A stretch of 60,036 bases of DNA from Ectocarpus siliculosus (taxonomy: Eukaryota > Sar > Phaeophyceae > Ectocarpales > Ectocarpaceae): the NCBI GenBank assembly GCA_000310025.1, contig FN648436.1:71949-131984 (forward strand), given 5' to 3'. The position numbers and the translations under genes were made by a program. Position 1 is the first letter of the stretch, and each line of letters starts with the position of its first letter. The notes beneath the pieces were generated by a model. That model was not told the DNA's origin and did not search any database. It was given only the letters and a program-made list of their open reading frames with translations. Positions 1-12,300 of this stretch are shown in pieces.

Positions 1-338
1 GGGGGGGGGGGGGCTGTCGAGAGGGTGTCAGGGTTGGTGGTGGTAGTAGTGGTAGTGGTGTTGCTGTTTTTTTGTTGGGATCTTCGTCGTCATATTCGTC
101 CTCGTCCTCGTCCTCGTCCTCGCCATTCTTGTCGTTGACAACACTCCCTCTCCTCTCGGAGCTTGGGTGTGCGTGAATTATTTGTCCCGCCCGTAGGGAA
201 CGCCATGGCCCTTCCATACGCCCCAGTTCGAGAAAGAGGGCGGATACATAGCCTGTGAAAAATTGCCCTAAAGAAACACCGTACCCCGCGGATGAAACTT
301 GCATCCCTTCTCCGTTGACGTTGTATTCCCCTTTTCAG
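1..338 (+). other. Intron fragment at the left edge
   Basis: Sequence up to the acceptor (cttttcag, ending at 338) of the first visible exon of the Sec6-like gene. It holds a poly-G start and simple GGT/TTG-rich stretches. No coding signal is seen. The missing 5' exons of the gene should lie beyond the left edge. Confidence 0.55.
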
Positions 339-3300
339 GCCGTGCTCTGGACCCTGTGGAGCAGACTGGTGAGGCTGCACGCCTACTTGAGGCAGCTGCT
401 GGCGGAAACTCCGGCACAGAAGCTGCAGATCTGCGCCGCGGTCAAGCGCAAGGACTGGGGCGTTCTCGTGGGATGCATGGATGCAGAGGTAAGACGATAA
501 GTTTGTTGGTGGGGCGTGTGTGTGGGCCCCGCGGGGTTGGTTGGATTTTGGGTAGCGGTGGAGTAGTTTTTCGTGGTATTTTAGTTGCTTTCTTTGTTGT
601 TGTTGTTGCTGCTGTCGTCGTCTTTGGTGGTGTTGTTGGTGTTGTTGCTGTCGCGTTGTAGGTTGTCGTTCTTGTTGCTGTTGCTGCTGCTGCTGCTGCT
701 GTTCTTGTTGCTTGCTTTTTTTTCATCGCCGTGGTGTCGACGGCTGGCTCATGACGATACGATTGCTGCCGCTATTTACTCAACAGTCACCCCAAACACA
801 CCTAACTCCCGCAACCGATTAATTCTTCTTGCTCAACTCACACACGTAAAGTACATCTATCCAGCTCCGATTCCTCCTCTCGTTAATCCTCCACTGGCGC
901 AAACAGGCGGCGCACCAGCGCAGCGCGGTTCTGTCTGAGATCGAGGCCGAAGCGGAAGCGGACGAGGGCGAAGATTCCCCCGCTAGGCCATCCGGACCGG
1001 GGCGCGCTCTGCAGGGGAGCATGAAGGTCGTCAAGGGTTTGTGTGGTGCCCTCGACCGCATGGTGAGTGTTTTTGTTCTTTGCGAGTCACTGGTCTCCCT
1101 GAGTTGATAGTTACGAACATCGAAGGGGGGCAATGGGGAGGGTAGAGAGGGACTCTTCTGTGTGACCACGGGTCGGAATAAACGGCACTAGTGCTGTGAG
1201 CGCTGATTTGAAGTGAAGAAAAAAAAAAAAAAGTGATGGATCGACTCGAGTGTTATTTGTTTCCGGTTGAGTGCAAAGAAGTTCATGCAGCGGCCAAGCG
1301 AAGATGGTTGATCTTTTTATGAGTGTGTTCCACCCGGCGCTCCTTTTCTTGTTCAGTTGTTCAGAAAGAGGCGCGTACATCGAAGTATTGTACCCTGGAC
1401 CTCGTGATGAGCTGCTGTTGTTGCCATGTAGAGCTGGTTTTCACAGAAGTTTCTAACAAAAAAAGGAAAACTCTGCCGCGAGATTCTACTTGTAGTAGGA
1501 CTGATTTTCTTCCTCGCTGTAGACTTGTGAGACAATCATCGCTCCATCCTCATCGGTTCCTTGTTCTCTGGTGTGTCTAGGCTGCTCTGGCTTTGGAATG
1601 CTTAAGACACCTCCGCTATCTTTTATGTCTGGCGTCGCGCTTGTTTGGTGGCTGACGTCATGATCGTGATCGATCGCAGGTGACGGAGATGCTCCTTTGC
1701 GCCGACACGGTGCCGGAGAGCGTGCTAAGGAGAGCCGTCGAGGTGCTTGCTTCTCAGTGCTACATCAAGGTATGCATGTATGCATGCATGCATGTATTAT
1801 TCACGTCGTGGCTGTCGGTTTGGGAAGAGAAATACTCGAGCACCGATGGCCTGGGGTAAATTGGCGGGTGGGTTTTTATGGCGAGGGTGTTACAGTACAC
1901 AAGAACGGATTATGAAGTAACGGAATGAGAGGATAAGAGGAGGCGAGGCCGGAGCTAAGGTGGGCCAAAGTCTACTACTGTAGAGAGAAAATAGCCAACG
2001 TGGTGATGGGTCATCGTCTCTTGAGGTGTTGGCAGCTCCCTGCCTGCGGGGGCACACAGGGTGCAAGTTATCGCTTTCACCCGAACCGCAACGAGTTTCG
2101 CCGCGTTTCTTATCCTCTACTAAAGGTATATGAATGTGTACGTAACTGCTGTGCTGTTTCAGGTGGTGTGGACGAAGTGGGAAGACGCCTCACGTTCTGG
2201 TGCACATCATCGCGTGCATCCGAACCGTAATATTTTTCGCCGCGTTTTTTTCTGTTCGTTGATGTATAATCACGTTGTTGTCATCTGCTGTGTCTTTTTT
2301 TCAGGTGGTGGACGAAGTGGGAAGACACATCACGTTCCGTTACGAGGGCGTGCTTCCTCTCGCCGATCAAGAGCTGCTTGCACTTCTCGACGTCCTCGTT
2401 AACAAGGCGGATCTCATAGAGGTACCTGCATACAAGCAATTGGAGTGATGGTTGGTCGTCCGGTTCTCTAGCCTCTCGCCCCTCCCTAGCATACAATAAC
2501 TGCACGATGTTTGTGAACGATCCTAACTAATGGGAGTCATAAAACCACCGCAACAATCTGCACTCTAGGCTGCTAACGACCGTGGGCACTTTCTTGGCCT
2601 AAAAGAAATGTCATCTCGAGGCCTAACTGCATAGGTATATTTTTTATTCATGAGGTCGACCGGGTTGGTAGATGTCATGGTGTATCGCTCCACAACAATC
2701 ACCCCTAACTTCCGTCAGTCTATCGCACACAACAAGTCCCCGACGTATACCCAACCGACAACCCCGAGCGTACGAGGATCCACCCGCGACCCCTTCCATG
2801 AAACGGCTGGTTCAACACGAAGCCGCTATGGTATCTCAGACTTCTCTTCATCGTTGTAACGAAAACAACGGGACCACTCCTGGCACCCACCCCCACACGC
2901 TCCCTGGTCTCAAACGAATTGGCAGCGAACGCTCCAGCCTCGTCTCGACCTCGTCGGGTGGAGGTCGTCGCCCCCGCCTCTGCTCACCAAGGCCGTGAGC
3001 GTGCCGTGGCTGCTCCGGGCGTACGCCACCAGCATCGAGGGGAAGCTGTCCGGCCTGTTTAGGAACATCCTCGACACCAACAAGGTACAGTACAACAGAG
3101 TTTTCAGGTGTACAACTGTTTATTTAGGAACATTGTCAGCACCAATAGGGTGTGTCCAGCATTTTGTTTTAACGTGTACAACTGTTTAGGAACATCCTCG
3201 ACAACAGTAAGGTACGGTACAACAGAGTTTTCAGGTGTACAACTGTTTATTTAGGAACATCCTCGACAACAGTAAGGTACAGCAGTTTTTTTTACCGTGT

Positions 3301-6300
3301 ACAACTGTTTATTTAGGAACGTCCTCGACACCAATAAGGTACAGTACTACAGAGTTTCCAGGTGTACAACTGTTTATTAGGAACATCCTCGACAACAGTA
3401 AGGTACAGCAGTTTTTTTTACCGTGTACAACTGTTTATTTAGGAACGTCCTGGACACCAATAAGGTACAGTACTACAGAGTTTCCAGGTGCACAACTGTT
3501 TGGTTAGGAACATTGTCGACACCAATAGGGTGTGTACAACAGTTTTTGGAAGGTTTACAACTGTTTAGGAACATCCTCGACACCAATAAGGTACAGTACA
3601 ACAGAGTTTTCAGGCGTACAACTGTTTATTTAGGAACATTGTCTACCCTAACAGGGTACAGCAGTTTGTTAGGTATGTACAGCTGCTGAGGGATGTCCGT
3701 GGCACTATCAAGGTACAGCAGTTTTGCTACGAGGCACGGCTGTTTCGGAACGTTCTCGACACGAATCACGATTACAGCTGTTTAGGAAAACCCTCGGCAA
3801 TAGTAGGGTATCTGAACAAGGGCAGGAGAAACACTGATACTTGTTGTTGGGGGGGTAGACAAGGCTCCGTCCTAAGACACTGTCGGGCGTTGCCTGTTGT
3901 TGCTCTGGCTGTTGACCTGAACCACGCAGAAAACAAACGTTGTCTTGCGCACCTTGTTTCCTGTATATATCAACATCTCATGTGTATACTGGCACAACAC
4001 CCGATGGTACTTTTGCTGACTTGCATTTTTCAAAGTGTTTTTTCTGTCTCCCGCTTTCTTTCGCTCGTTTTGTTTCTCGCTCTTTTTTTATTTCCGCTCC
4101 TTTTTTTTTTTCGCGTCTCTGATAGGAAACCCACGAGTTCCCTCCCGAGCCATCGGCAACCTCAGACCAGGCGGGGGAGGGGAACCCACAGCCCAAATCC
4201 CCTACCAGCAACGCCCTCATGCGCATGAAGCTAGCAGGCCGGGGGGTAGGGGTGGGAGGGACCAAGTCGAAGCAGCGGCGGCAGCAGCAGCAGCAGCAGC
4301 TCGGGTTTTCCATGTGGACGCTGCACGAGTCGACGGCTAAGCCGTTGTCCGTGGTGCCCACGACGGCGATAGCGCTTCTGGACACGTATGTCGTGACGGT
4401 GGCGAAGAGGTTTCCAGACGACGCAGGCGTGCAGGTGCTAAGGTGTTTCTGGGGGGGGACAGGGGGCGGGAGGATATACGGGGCAGGGGGGTTCGTACTT
4501 GTTTGTAGGGCAAGGGGTGGAGGCCAAGGGAACGGAAGTACTTACACGCTTCTTTTTCCGAGGGTGCGTGTTAAGATGAAGACAGGCGGCTATCCTACCT
4601 ATTTAGCCTAACACCTAGCCCCAACCCTGACCGTCAAGACAAGTTTCGTCGTTGGCGCCCTTCGATGTGGGAGGCAACGATACCCGCGTGTGCGTCCCCT
4701 GCCCTCCAAGATTCCAAGACTGTTTGTGTGTGTGTGGTTCCATCCCATTTTCGACGAAAATAGTCCGGAGTTACCGTATATGACACAAGATAACACACCC
4801 CCTTGGCCGATTTTCAAAGCTCGATTTCTCAACAGCAGGAAGAGTCACAGCGCCGAAAACGGCGGCGTTGGAACCGTCTCGTCGAGAGCTGTTCGAAAAC
4901 GTATTGTTTCATTTATGCATCCTCTTCGTCGTGGAGTAATCGAGCTTTGAAAATCGGTCCAGGGGGTGTGTTATCTTGTGTCATATACGGTATACCTGTC
5001 AAAGGTGGTTACAGCAGTCCCGAACCTTGAACCCATTTTTTTTCAAAGGCAATCGCTGTCTACCAACCTGTCGGCCTTTCGAAGGAACTGCATCCATCTC
5101 TAGAGTCGGGGGGGATACCGCAAGGATGCGAGAGAGCGCACGGTGCGGTGATATCGCACGTGCCGGCGATATCGCCCCGGCGTGCGATAAAGAGTCAAGA
5201 ACAAAATCATTCAAAAATCGATCGCACACCCGTGCGCTATCTCGCACCCTTACGGTGTTGTTTGTTTTGGCGGTTCGTCCCAGAATTGCGTGTTTTGATT
5301 CTGCGGGGCCCCACTACCCAACACTTAGGGGCCCCAACACTGCTGTGCTGCGCCGAGTTCTGTACGTAAAAAGAACGCGGTAATTTCATTCCATGGCGGC
5401 CGCCCCTAGTATCACCTTTACGACATGCGTGGGCAACAAACACCTAGTAGAAAGACTTTGCCTTTTACGATTACCCTAACATTGTTTGATGTGACCGAAG
5501 GACAACATAAACCTGTGAACAAAAACGTCAAAAAAGTCGTTTCAAGGGCCGAAACTGGCTCCGCTTCAGATGCCTTCACGTTCTACCACAACTTAATAAA
5601 GCAACTCTGCTACCCGCCCCCCCCTCCCGCGAAAATATAATAGGCCGTCATTCTCAGGGCGGGCGCAGGCGCCCTCGGGTCTCTCCGCAACGTCATATCG
5701 GCGCACGCTGAGGCGGCGGTCTCGCAGTGTCCGGAAAAGGGGTGGGACAAGCTTCTGAGATTTCTGTGCGCCACGGCGAACGATTGCTGGCACCTCGTGT
5801 CGGAGGCGTTGCCGGCGATAGAGGAGAGGCATCCCCAGGCTATGTCTGGTGAGGGGGAGTGTTGTGTTGGTGTTGTGCTGTGGTGACGTGCACGCGCGGT
5901 CTTGGTTTAGAGGTTGTTGTTGTTGTTGTTGTTATTGTTGTTATTGTTGTTGTTGTTGATTATGATGATGTTGTCGTTGTTACTGCCGCTGCTGCTCCTG
6001 CTGTTGTTGTTGTTGCTGTTGTTGTTGTTGATGACGATGATGATGATGTTGTCGTTGTTACTGCTGCTGCTGCTGTTGCTGCTGTTGTTGTTGATGATGA
6101 TGATGATGATGATGTTGTCGTTGTTACTGCTGCTGCTGCTCCTGCTGTTGTTGTTGTTGTTGTTGTTGTTGTTAATGTTATCGGTGGCGATCTATGTCCG
6201 GCAAGACCCAGCAGCAAGAATCTGTTTCACGCGCGCAGGTTTGCACACGCGCAGGTTTGCACACACGCAACACTCGTGGCCGCATGGATGAGTAATAATT

Positions 6301-9300
6301 CTCTCGTAGGTATTGTTCCGCAGCACTAGCTATTGCGTTGTAACACACGCGTAGCTTTACTTCATTTACCCCCCTCCTCCCCCTTTTCCTGCCCGCACAT
6401 GTCTGCCTGTCGTTGTTGCCGATGTCGCAGAGGGAGCGGAGGAGTCGTACGAGACGTTGAAGGAGCTGTGGGTGCTGCTGGGCGTCAGCTGCTGCCGGAA
6501 GGCCGCTCGGCTAGTCCTAGGCAAGAATGCTGCCACAAAGCCACACCTGAAACTCTAGTATCAAGCTCTGCTGCACGAACAGAGAGAAAAAAAAGATGAC
6601 ATAACCGCCACGTGGCAGAGAAAACTACAACCTTTTTGGATGGTGGTGCTACTGTAGGCATAGGTACCACGGTTCGATATTTTCGCTTTCAAGCGTTGAC
6701 ACCCTGCTTGGAGGTGAGCATACAGACAGTGCCCACCTTCAAGAACCTCTAGTTTTGAACTGAAAAAAGGCTCCTGTGTGGCCTTCCTCTTGTGTGAAAC
6801 CCGGGTGATACGTCAGGTATGGTATATACGTCGAAAGGCCTGTAAACCGGCGCCAGAATAGATGAGACGAACACACACATACATTGGCTTAGGGCGGGGG
6901 TTCTTACAGTAGTTCCTCTTGTGGGCTACAAATGACCATCATGTAGGTTTTAGTGTGGGGGTTAAGCTTGACCGGTTTGTAAACGGTGCTCAAGTTGCTA
7001 CGTTTGGTATGTACAATGTTGATAATAAAGTTTTCAACTAAATTGCCAAGGCGCTATCTGTATACAGCAGTAAGCAGCCCGATACAGTGGCATGTAGGGG
7101 CAAGAGGAGAATAGGGCACTATTCAGGGGAGTGCCACAATTCGATATATCGGGTTCAGGTGCTTGTTGAGATTGTGACAAAGAGACTTTGACGCCACTAA
7201 ATATATCGACAGTTCCACTATTCAAGTTGCCACTATATCGGGCTGCATATTGTACCTTCGGGCGGCATGGTGACAATTCTTGCACCCGCGTTGCTGCCGC
7301 TTTTTTTTTATTTTATTTTTGTCGTCGACAGGGTTCATGGAGGCAGACGGGCTGTTTGCCTTGGAGGGCATCCACGTGGCGGGGGCGGAGGAGTCGATGG
7401 TGGAGATCAGGGAAGCGCTGGAGTACTACTGCATCAACTTCCTCAGGCCCTGGCTAGAGGAGTACTTCTACCAAAAGGTGTTTGCTGCTCAGCAGAGCCT
7501 TGACTGACCATGCCCTCACGGTTCCGTAATGAAATCCTAAAGATACCGTGGGATTGCATAGGATACCATATCCCCTGGACCGATGGTCAAAGCTTCAGAG
7601 GTTTACCGTGAGTTGCGTATGGGAAACGGGCGATGTCATGTGAATGATGATTACGCGACCCCTTCATCCTGTTCTATTTTTACTATTATTGCTGCAAGAA
7701 TCCGCTGTTGTAACATACGGCGACCCCTCGATGAGCCTGAACCCCTTTGCCTACATAGCCGTCGCGATGACCTCTCTTCTTTCCTCGCCATACCCCACCC
7801 GTGTGCACGTGGCACCTTGCGGATCATGGATTGGCCCATCACAAAATCACGTCCAAGGTTTTGGTGCGGCTGTGCGACCACATCGTGGTCTGGGCAGCCC
7901 AAGGCCTAGTCAGAGCCGCCGCTGCCGGCCGCCCCCCCCTGCACAGCGGCCAGATGCTACGCCTAGCGGCGTGCAGAGAAACGCTGGCGGAGGCTCTCAA
8001 GACTTGCTCTGTGAGGAAAGGGGGCGACGCAGGCGACGGGGGGGGGGAGGGGGGCGCCGGGGGGGGGATGTACGAGCGACGGCTTGCGTTCCTGGACGAC
8101 TTGTTGGAGCTCCTGCGCGTGCCCTCGGATCAGCTTGAAGGTTAGTTAGTGGTGGGGTGCGTGTCTGGACTTTTCGTTTCTCGAGCGGGCATTATTTTTT
8201 AACGCACGCCTACGAAGCAGCACATGAAGGTTGCGTTTAAATCCTCGAAGCCGACTCTCGGTTCAGGATATGTTGAGCTCCTCCTAAAGCTAATAAAGGC
8301 GGAAATCTGACAGAGACGATTTTGGTTCTCTTTTAGTATTCTTCTTAATATGAAACAACGAATCCATCTCTATCCATTGAGAAGAGTCTAAGATAGATTG
8401 GCAGTGAATTCACAGCGTCAGCGAATGCTACCTGTATTTGTGCGATTTCCACAGCAAGTGTTTTTTTTTTTTTTTGTTGCGGTGATGGCCGTGGACGAGG
8501 TTCATGTTCGTTGTCGTTGTTCTTATCGTCGTTTGTGACAGTAGAGGTCAAAAGTGCCAATGGTACTGCTTGTAGTTTGTTGACTCGGTGCCTCTAGTGC
8601 AAGCTATATATAGTGCAAGCTATACGCCGGTGCCGTCTTTGCTGCCGTGCTCCCTTGTCTATTGTTGGGTGGTTCATTTTTCGTTTTCATTTCGCACGAT
8701 CATCTAATTCGGCATCACCAATTTTTGATTTTGAATTCTTATATTAATAGAGGTTCTTTTGCTTGTAAGGGCGAAATACTTTAGCTTTGGTTTGTCAATG
8801 TTCGGCCACGCTCATCGTCAACACATAACGCAAACGCAACACATCTGCTGTTCATTTTCGTCTGTGTGATGTGTGTCAGGCGTCTTCACTGGCATGCTGG
8901 GACGACACATCCACTGCCAGCGGTCGGTGCAGCACGCCTTGCAGGTGAGCTGGTTCATCAACTACAGTAGGAAGTATTGTTCTCGCGGTCCTGCTCAACT
9001 AAACCGGGTCCGTTATTTTTACGGTTGGGAGTTGCCTCTCCCGGGTTTTCCCATGGTTGTTTTATACATTTTGTTTGTTGGCATCACTGTAAATCAGCGC
9101 TCAGCATTTCTGCCGGTAGGCGCTCAAATCCGTGGTCATTATTCCAACCGGAAGTACAGGTTTGATTTCTGTCGGTTGTTCTCGAAGTGGGTACAATACC
9201 CTGTTGCGGGTAGTTGGCCTGTGGCTCACGGATCGCGTCGGCGTCAGTTGGACCGGTGATAGTTAATAGGAGTATTAGAAGGGACTGAACACCGTCAAGC

Positions 9301-12300
9301 TTTTGCGGAAAAGCCGTGAAAGCTTGCTAAAGCTTGCTGAAAACCGTCAAGGTTGTAGAAAACCATGAACGACGTTGCCGCTGACATCCAACCGCCAACG
9401 CCAGAGAAAATCGTCAAATTTTCCTACCGTACCGTACCGTACCGTATCGTACCGCACGCACCGAGAAAGGTGGTGCTCTGCCTGCGCGCGGACGGGAGCA
9501 CGGTACCCGGGGGGGTGTCCAAGTGGGCTGACGAGGATAATTGGATGGGTGGCGACGCGATCGTTCTGACAGCTGACACGGCAGAGGTGTGTATCGTGTA
9601 CAAGGCGTGCCTCCGTACAATAGTGGTGTTTGAAGGCGTGATGCAAGATGAAAGCAAAGCATGTGTTGGTATGTTGAATCAGCTGCCAGCTAGCTACCAT
9701 CAGTGACGTGTCACAAGCTCGAACAGCTGACGTGTTTTTTGACTCGACGAGCCCAGCGAACCTCAACCAACAAGAAGAATTTTACGCATCTGTTATACAG
9801 CAGTTGTATGTATGCTTGATGACGTCATCGCGAGACAAGAGCAGGTGCGCATCATGCTGCACAATTGCGTCAATGCCGAGGTGTATGTGTGTCCGGAATG
9901 ATTGGTTTGGGGTGGTACCGGGCGTTTGTATGGCACACTGGATGAAACGTACGCTTGCACGATGGAGCCGGTATCTTGCGTGGCGTAGTCCCAAGTGACC
10001 ATCCGATACGGCAGGCAGAGTGTGTGGTTCGATCCATGCGTCCCTTCCCTCTCCGCTTGGCCAATACGGCCATCACCGACCGCCACCAACCGGCAGCAGT
10101 GCCACGGTTTGCCGGTTTATCTTTACCCGACTCGACCCATTCATTTTCATCATTCCGTTTTCACTGTTCCGTTGAGACCAGTTTCACCTTTCATTGTTGC
10201 CGTTGTTCCAGTTTCGTCGTTCTGTTTCCATCCACCATTTCCGCCGTTATCACCCCATTTTCACCATTTCGTTGCGCCTAACCCAGCTTCACCTTTTCAT
10301 TGTCGCCATCCATTCCGTTGTCGGCATCACCCCACTTTCCATCATGCCACTTTTCGCAGATCGAGCCCTTCCACCGGGTGTTCCGGCGGCCCCTGTCCCT
10401 CCTTCGGGCAGACCCGACGCCCCTCGTCGCACCCACGGTCCTTAACCGGGCATCCGACGGCGGCCGGCGGCAGTCCGCGGCCCCCCTCCCCGCCGCAAAG
10501 GACGCCACCCACGACAACACCACTGGAAACCCTTCCGCAGGAGGAGGAGGAGGAGGGGGGGGCTGGGCGAAGCGCGGCCTAACTTTTGCCGGGAGCGGGG
10601 GGCTCGGCATCGCGCTGGGGGGGGGGGACGGGGGGGGGGCGACGTCCGGGGTTAAGAAGGGGATGGCGAAGCTAAAGAAAGGGGCCAGGAAGGCGTCGAC
10701 GAGGGGCGGGGGGAAGGGCGGCGGGGGGGGAGCGGCGGCGGTGGCCATGTCGGGGGTGGGGGTGGATGACAGCGGGCCTCAGACGGTGAGAAAAATGCTA
10801 CAAGTACATAGCAGTATTAGATTGCGTGGTGATGATTCGACGTTTAGTTGTATTTTTCCTCTGTTGTGTGTGCTGTTCCTGTCGGCACTGCTATGTGCGT
10901 GGCCCCTTCCAACGTAGTACATGCTATGGTGAACACGGTGAGATTGACAAGGGCGACCGGCATCGTTTGTGGTGGGCGAATGTGAGGTGCCTATGTGCTA
11001 CACGTGCTGGCTTCTTCTGCCACTACAGCAGTACTCCGCAAAAGCTGCTTTTCCCTTAACCCGCAAGTCTGGTCGGTATCCCGAACAGCCTTCCTACCAA
11101 GCACAGCCCTTGTTATAACACGGTGTACCCTGCGCGTGCTTGTTTGTTCGCCTCCCCGCCCCCTGCTGTAGATTCTTCGGGTGACCATTCTTGAAGCAGA
11201 GGGCCTTCGTAACGTGGCCGTTCTGAAAAAGACGGATTCCTACGTCGCCGCCGAGCTGGTCACGCGTACCGGGAGACGGGAGGGCAGAACTGCGGTGCAA
11301 AAGGTAATGAACGGGCACAACTATGCATACACACTCGTAGCTCCGATAGAAGAGTCGAAGGTGGCGAAACAAAGGCTTTCGACCCTCTTACATGAGCCCC
11401 CCGTCTTTTTCGGGAATAAGAGGGTACTCAACTAGGGGGGTCGAGTTCATGACAACAGATTTCGACCTTCATACATTGGAGCCCCCCCCCCTTTGTAAGG
11501 TACCCCTCACGTATCGGAGCCACGACTGAATTAACTTGTGCCGGAGGAAGTTGTCCTTGTCTAGGGAAGGCGGCAATGTTGCCGTCTGGGTCCTGTAGAA
11601 TACTATTTCCGGCATTGCTGCTCTGCGAAAAGCTCGGGCAAGTGTTCCATTCCTCTCCAACCCAACCTCTTTGCGGCCTGTGATCGAAAAATAACCCCCC
11701 CCCCCCTCTAAGAACAGTAAGAACAATAAACATTCTTAGGTGAGGGAATCACTAATCGCCAAGGGCCCAGGTATTAGCGGTGTCTGTTGGGGCGTAGGAA
11801 CGGCGCTCCGCCTGGGTATGGACTTGTGGTCAACGGTCAAATGACTAGGGCAGACAACATAGACAACCCCCCCCCTACCCCACCCCCCCTATCCTTGGTA
11901 TTTGGGCGGCAGTTCATCCTTGATGGTATAAAACAGAACAAATCCATCCCCCGGTCCCCTCGAGTTCACCGATTACTGTGCGAAACCGCCTAGCGAACCA
12001 CCTCCCGTCGTTGTTGTGCTTGGTGAAATGATTATTTCCGCCTGGCTGGCAAGCTCTCTCTCTGGCTGCCGTACTGTACGTGCTCATTGTCCAACCAGGG
12101 TTCGATTCCTTGGACATATAACGAGCTGAACGTTCTCTATCATGTGCGCAACACGGCGGCAGTACCAGTCACCCTCCCTGACCAGCAGTCACTCAATCGC
12201 AACTGCTGTGCCCCCCCCCTCCCGCTTGCCTCGAAAAACCACGTCACGTCCGCAGTGTCGTTCTTGCCTGTTGTGTCTGACCAAATTCTGTTCTTGTATC

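Noticed and set aside
5859-6329. Val- and Leu-rich open frames, membrane-protein-like
   Set aside because: Direct translation of the triplet microsatellite in an intron.
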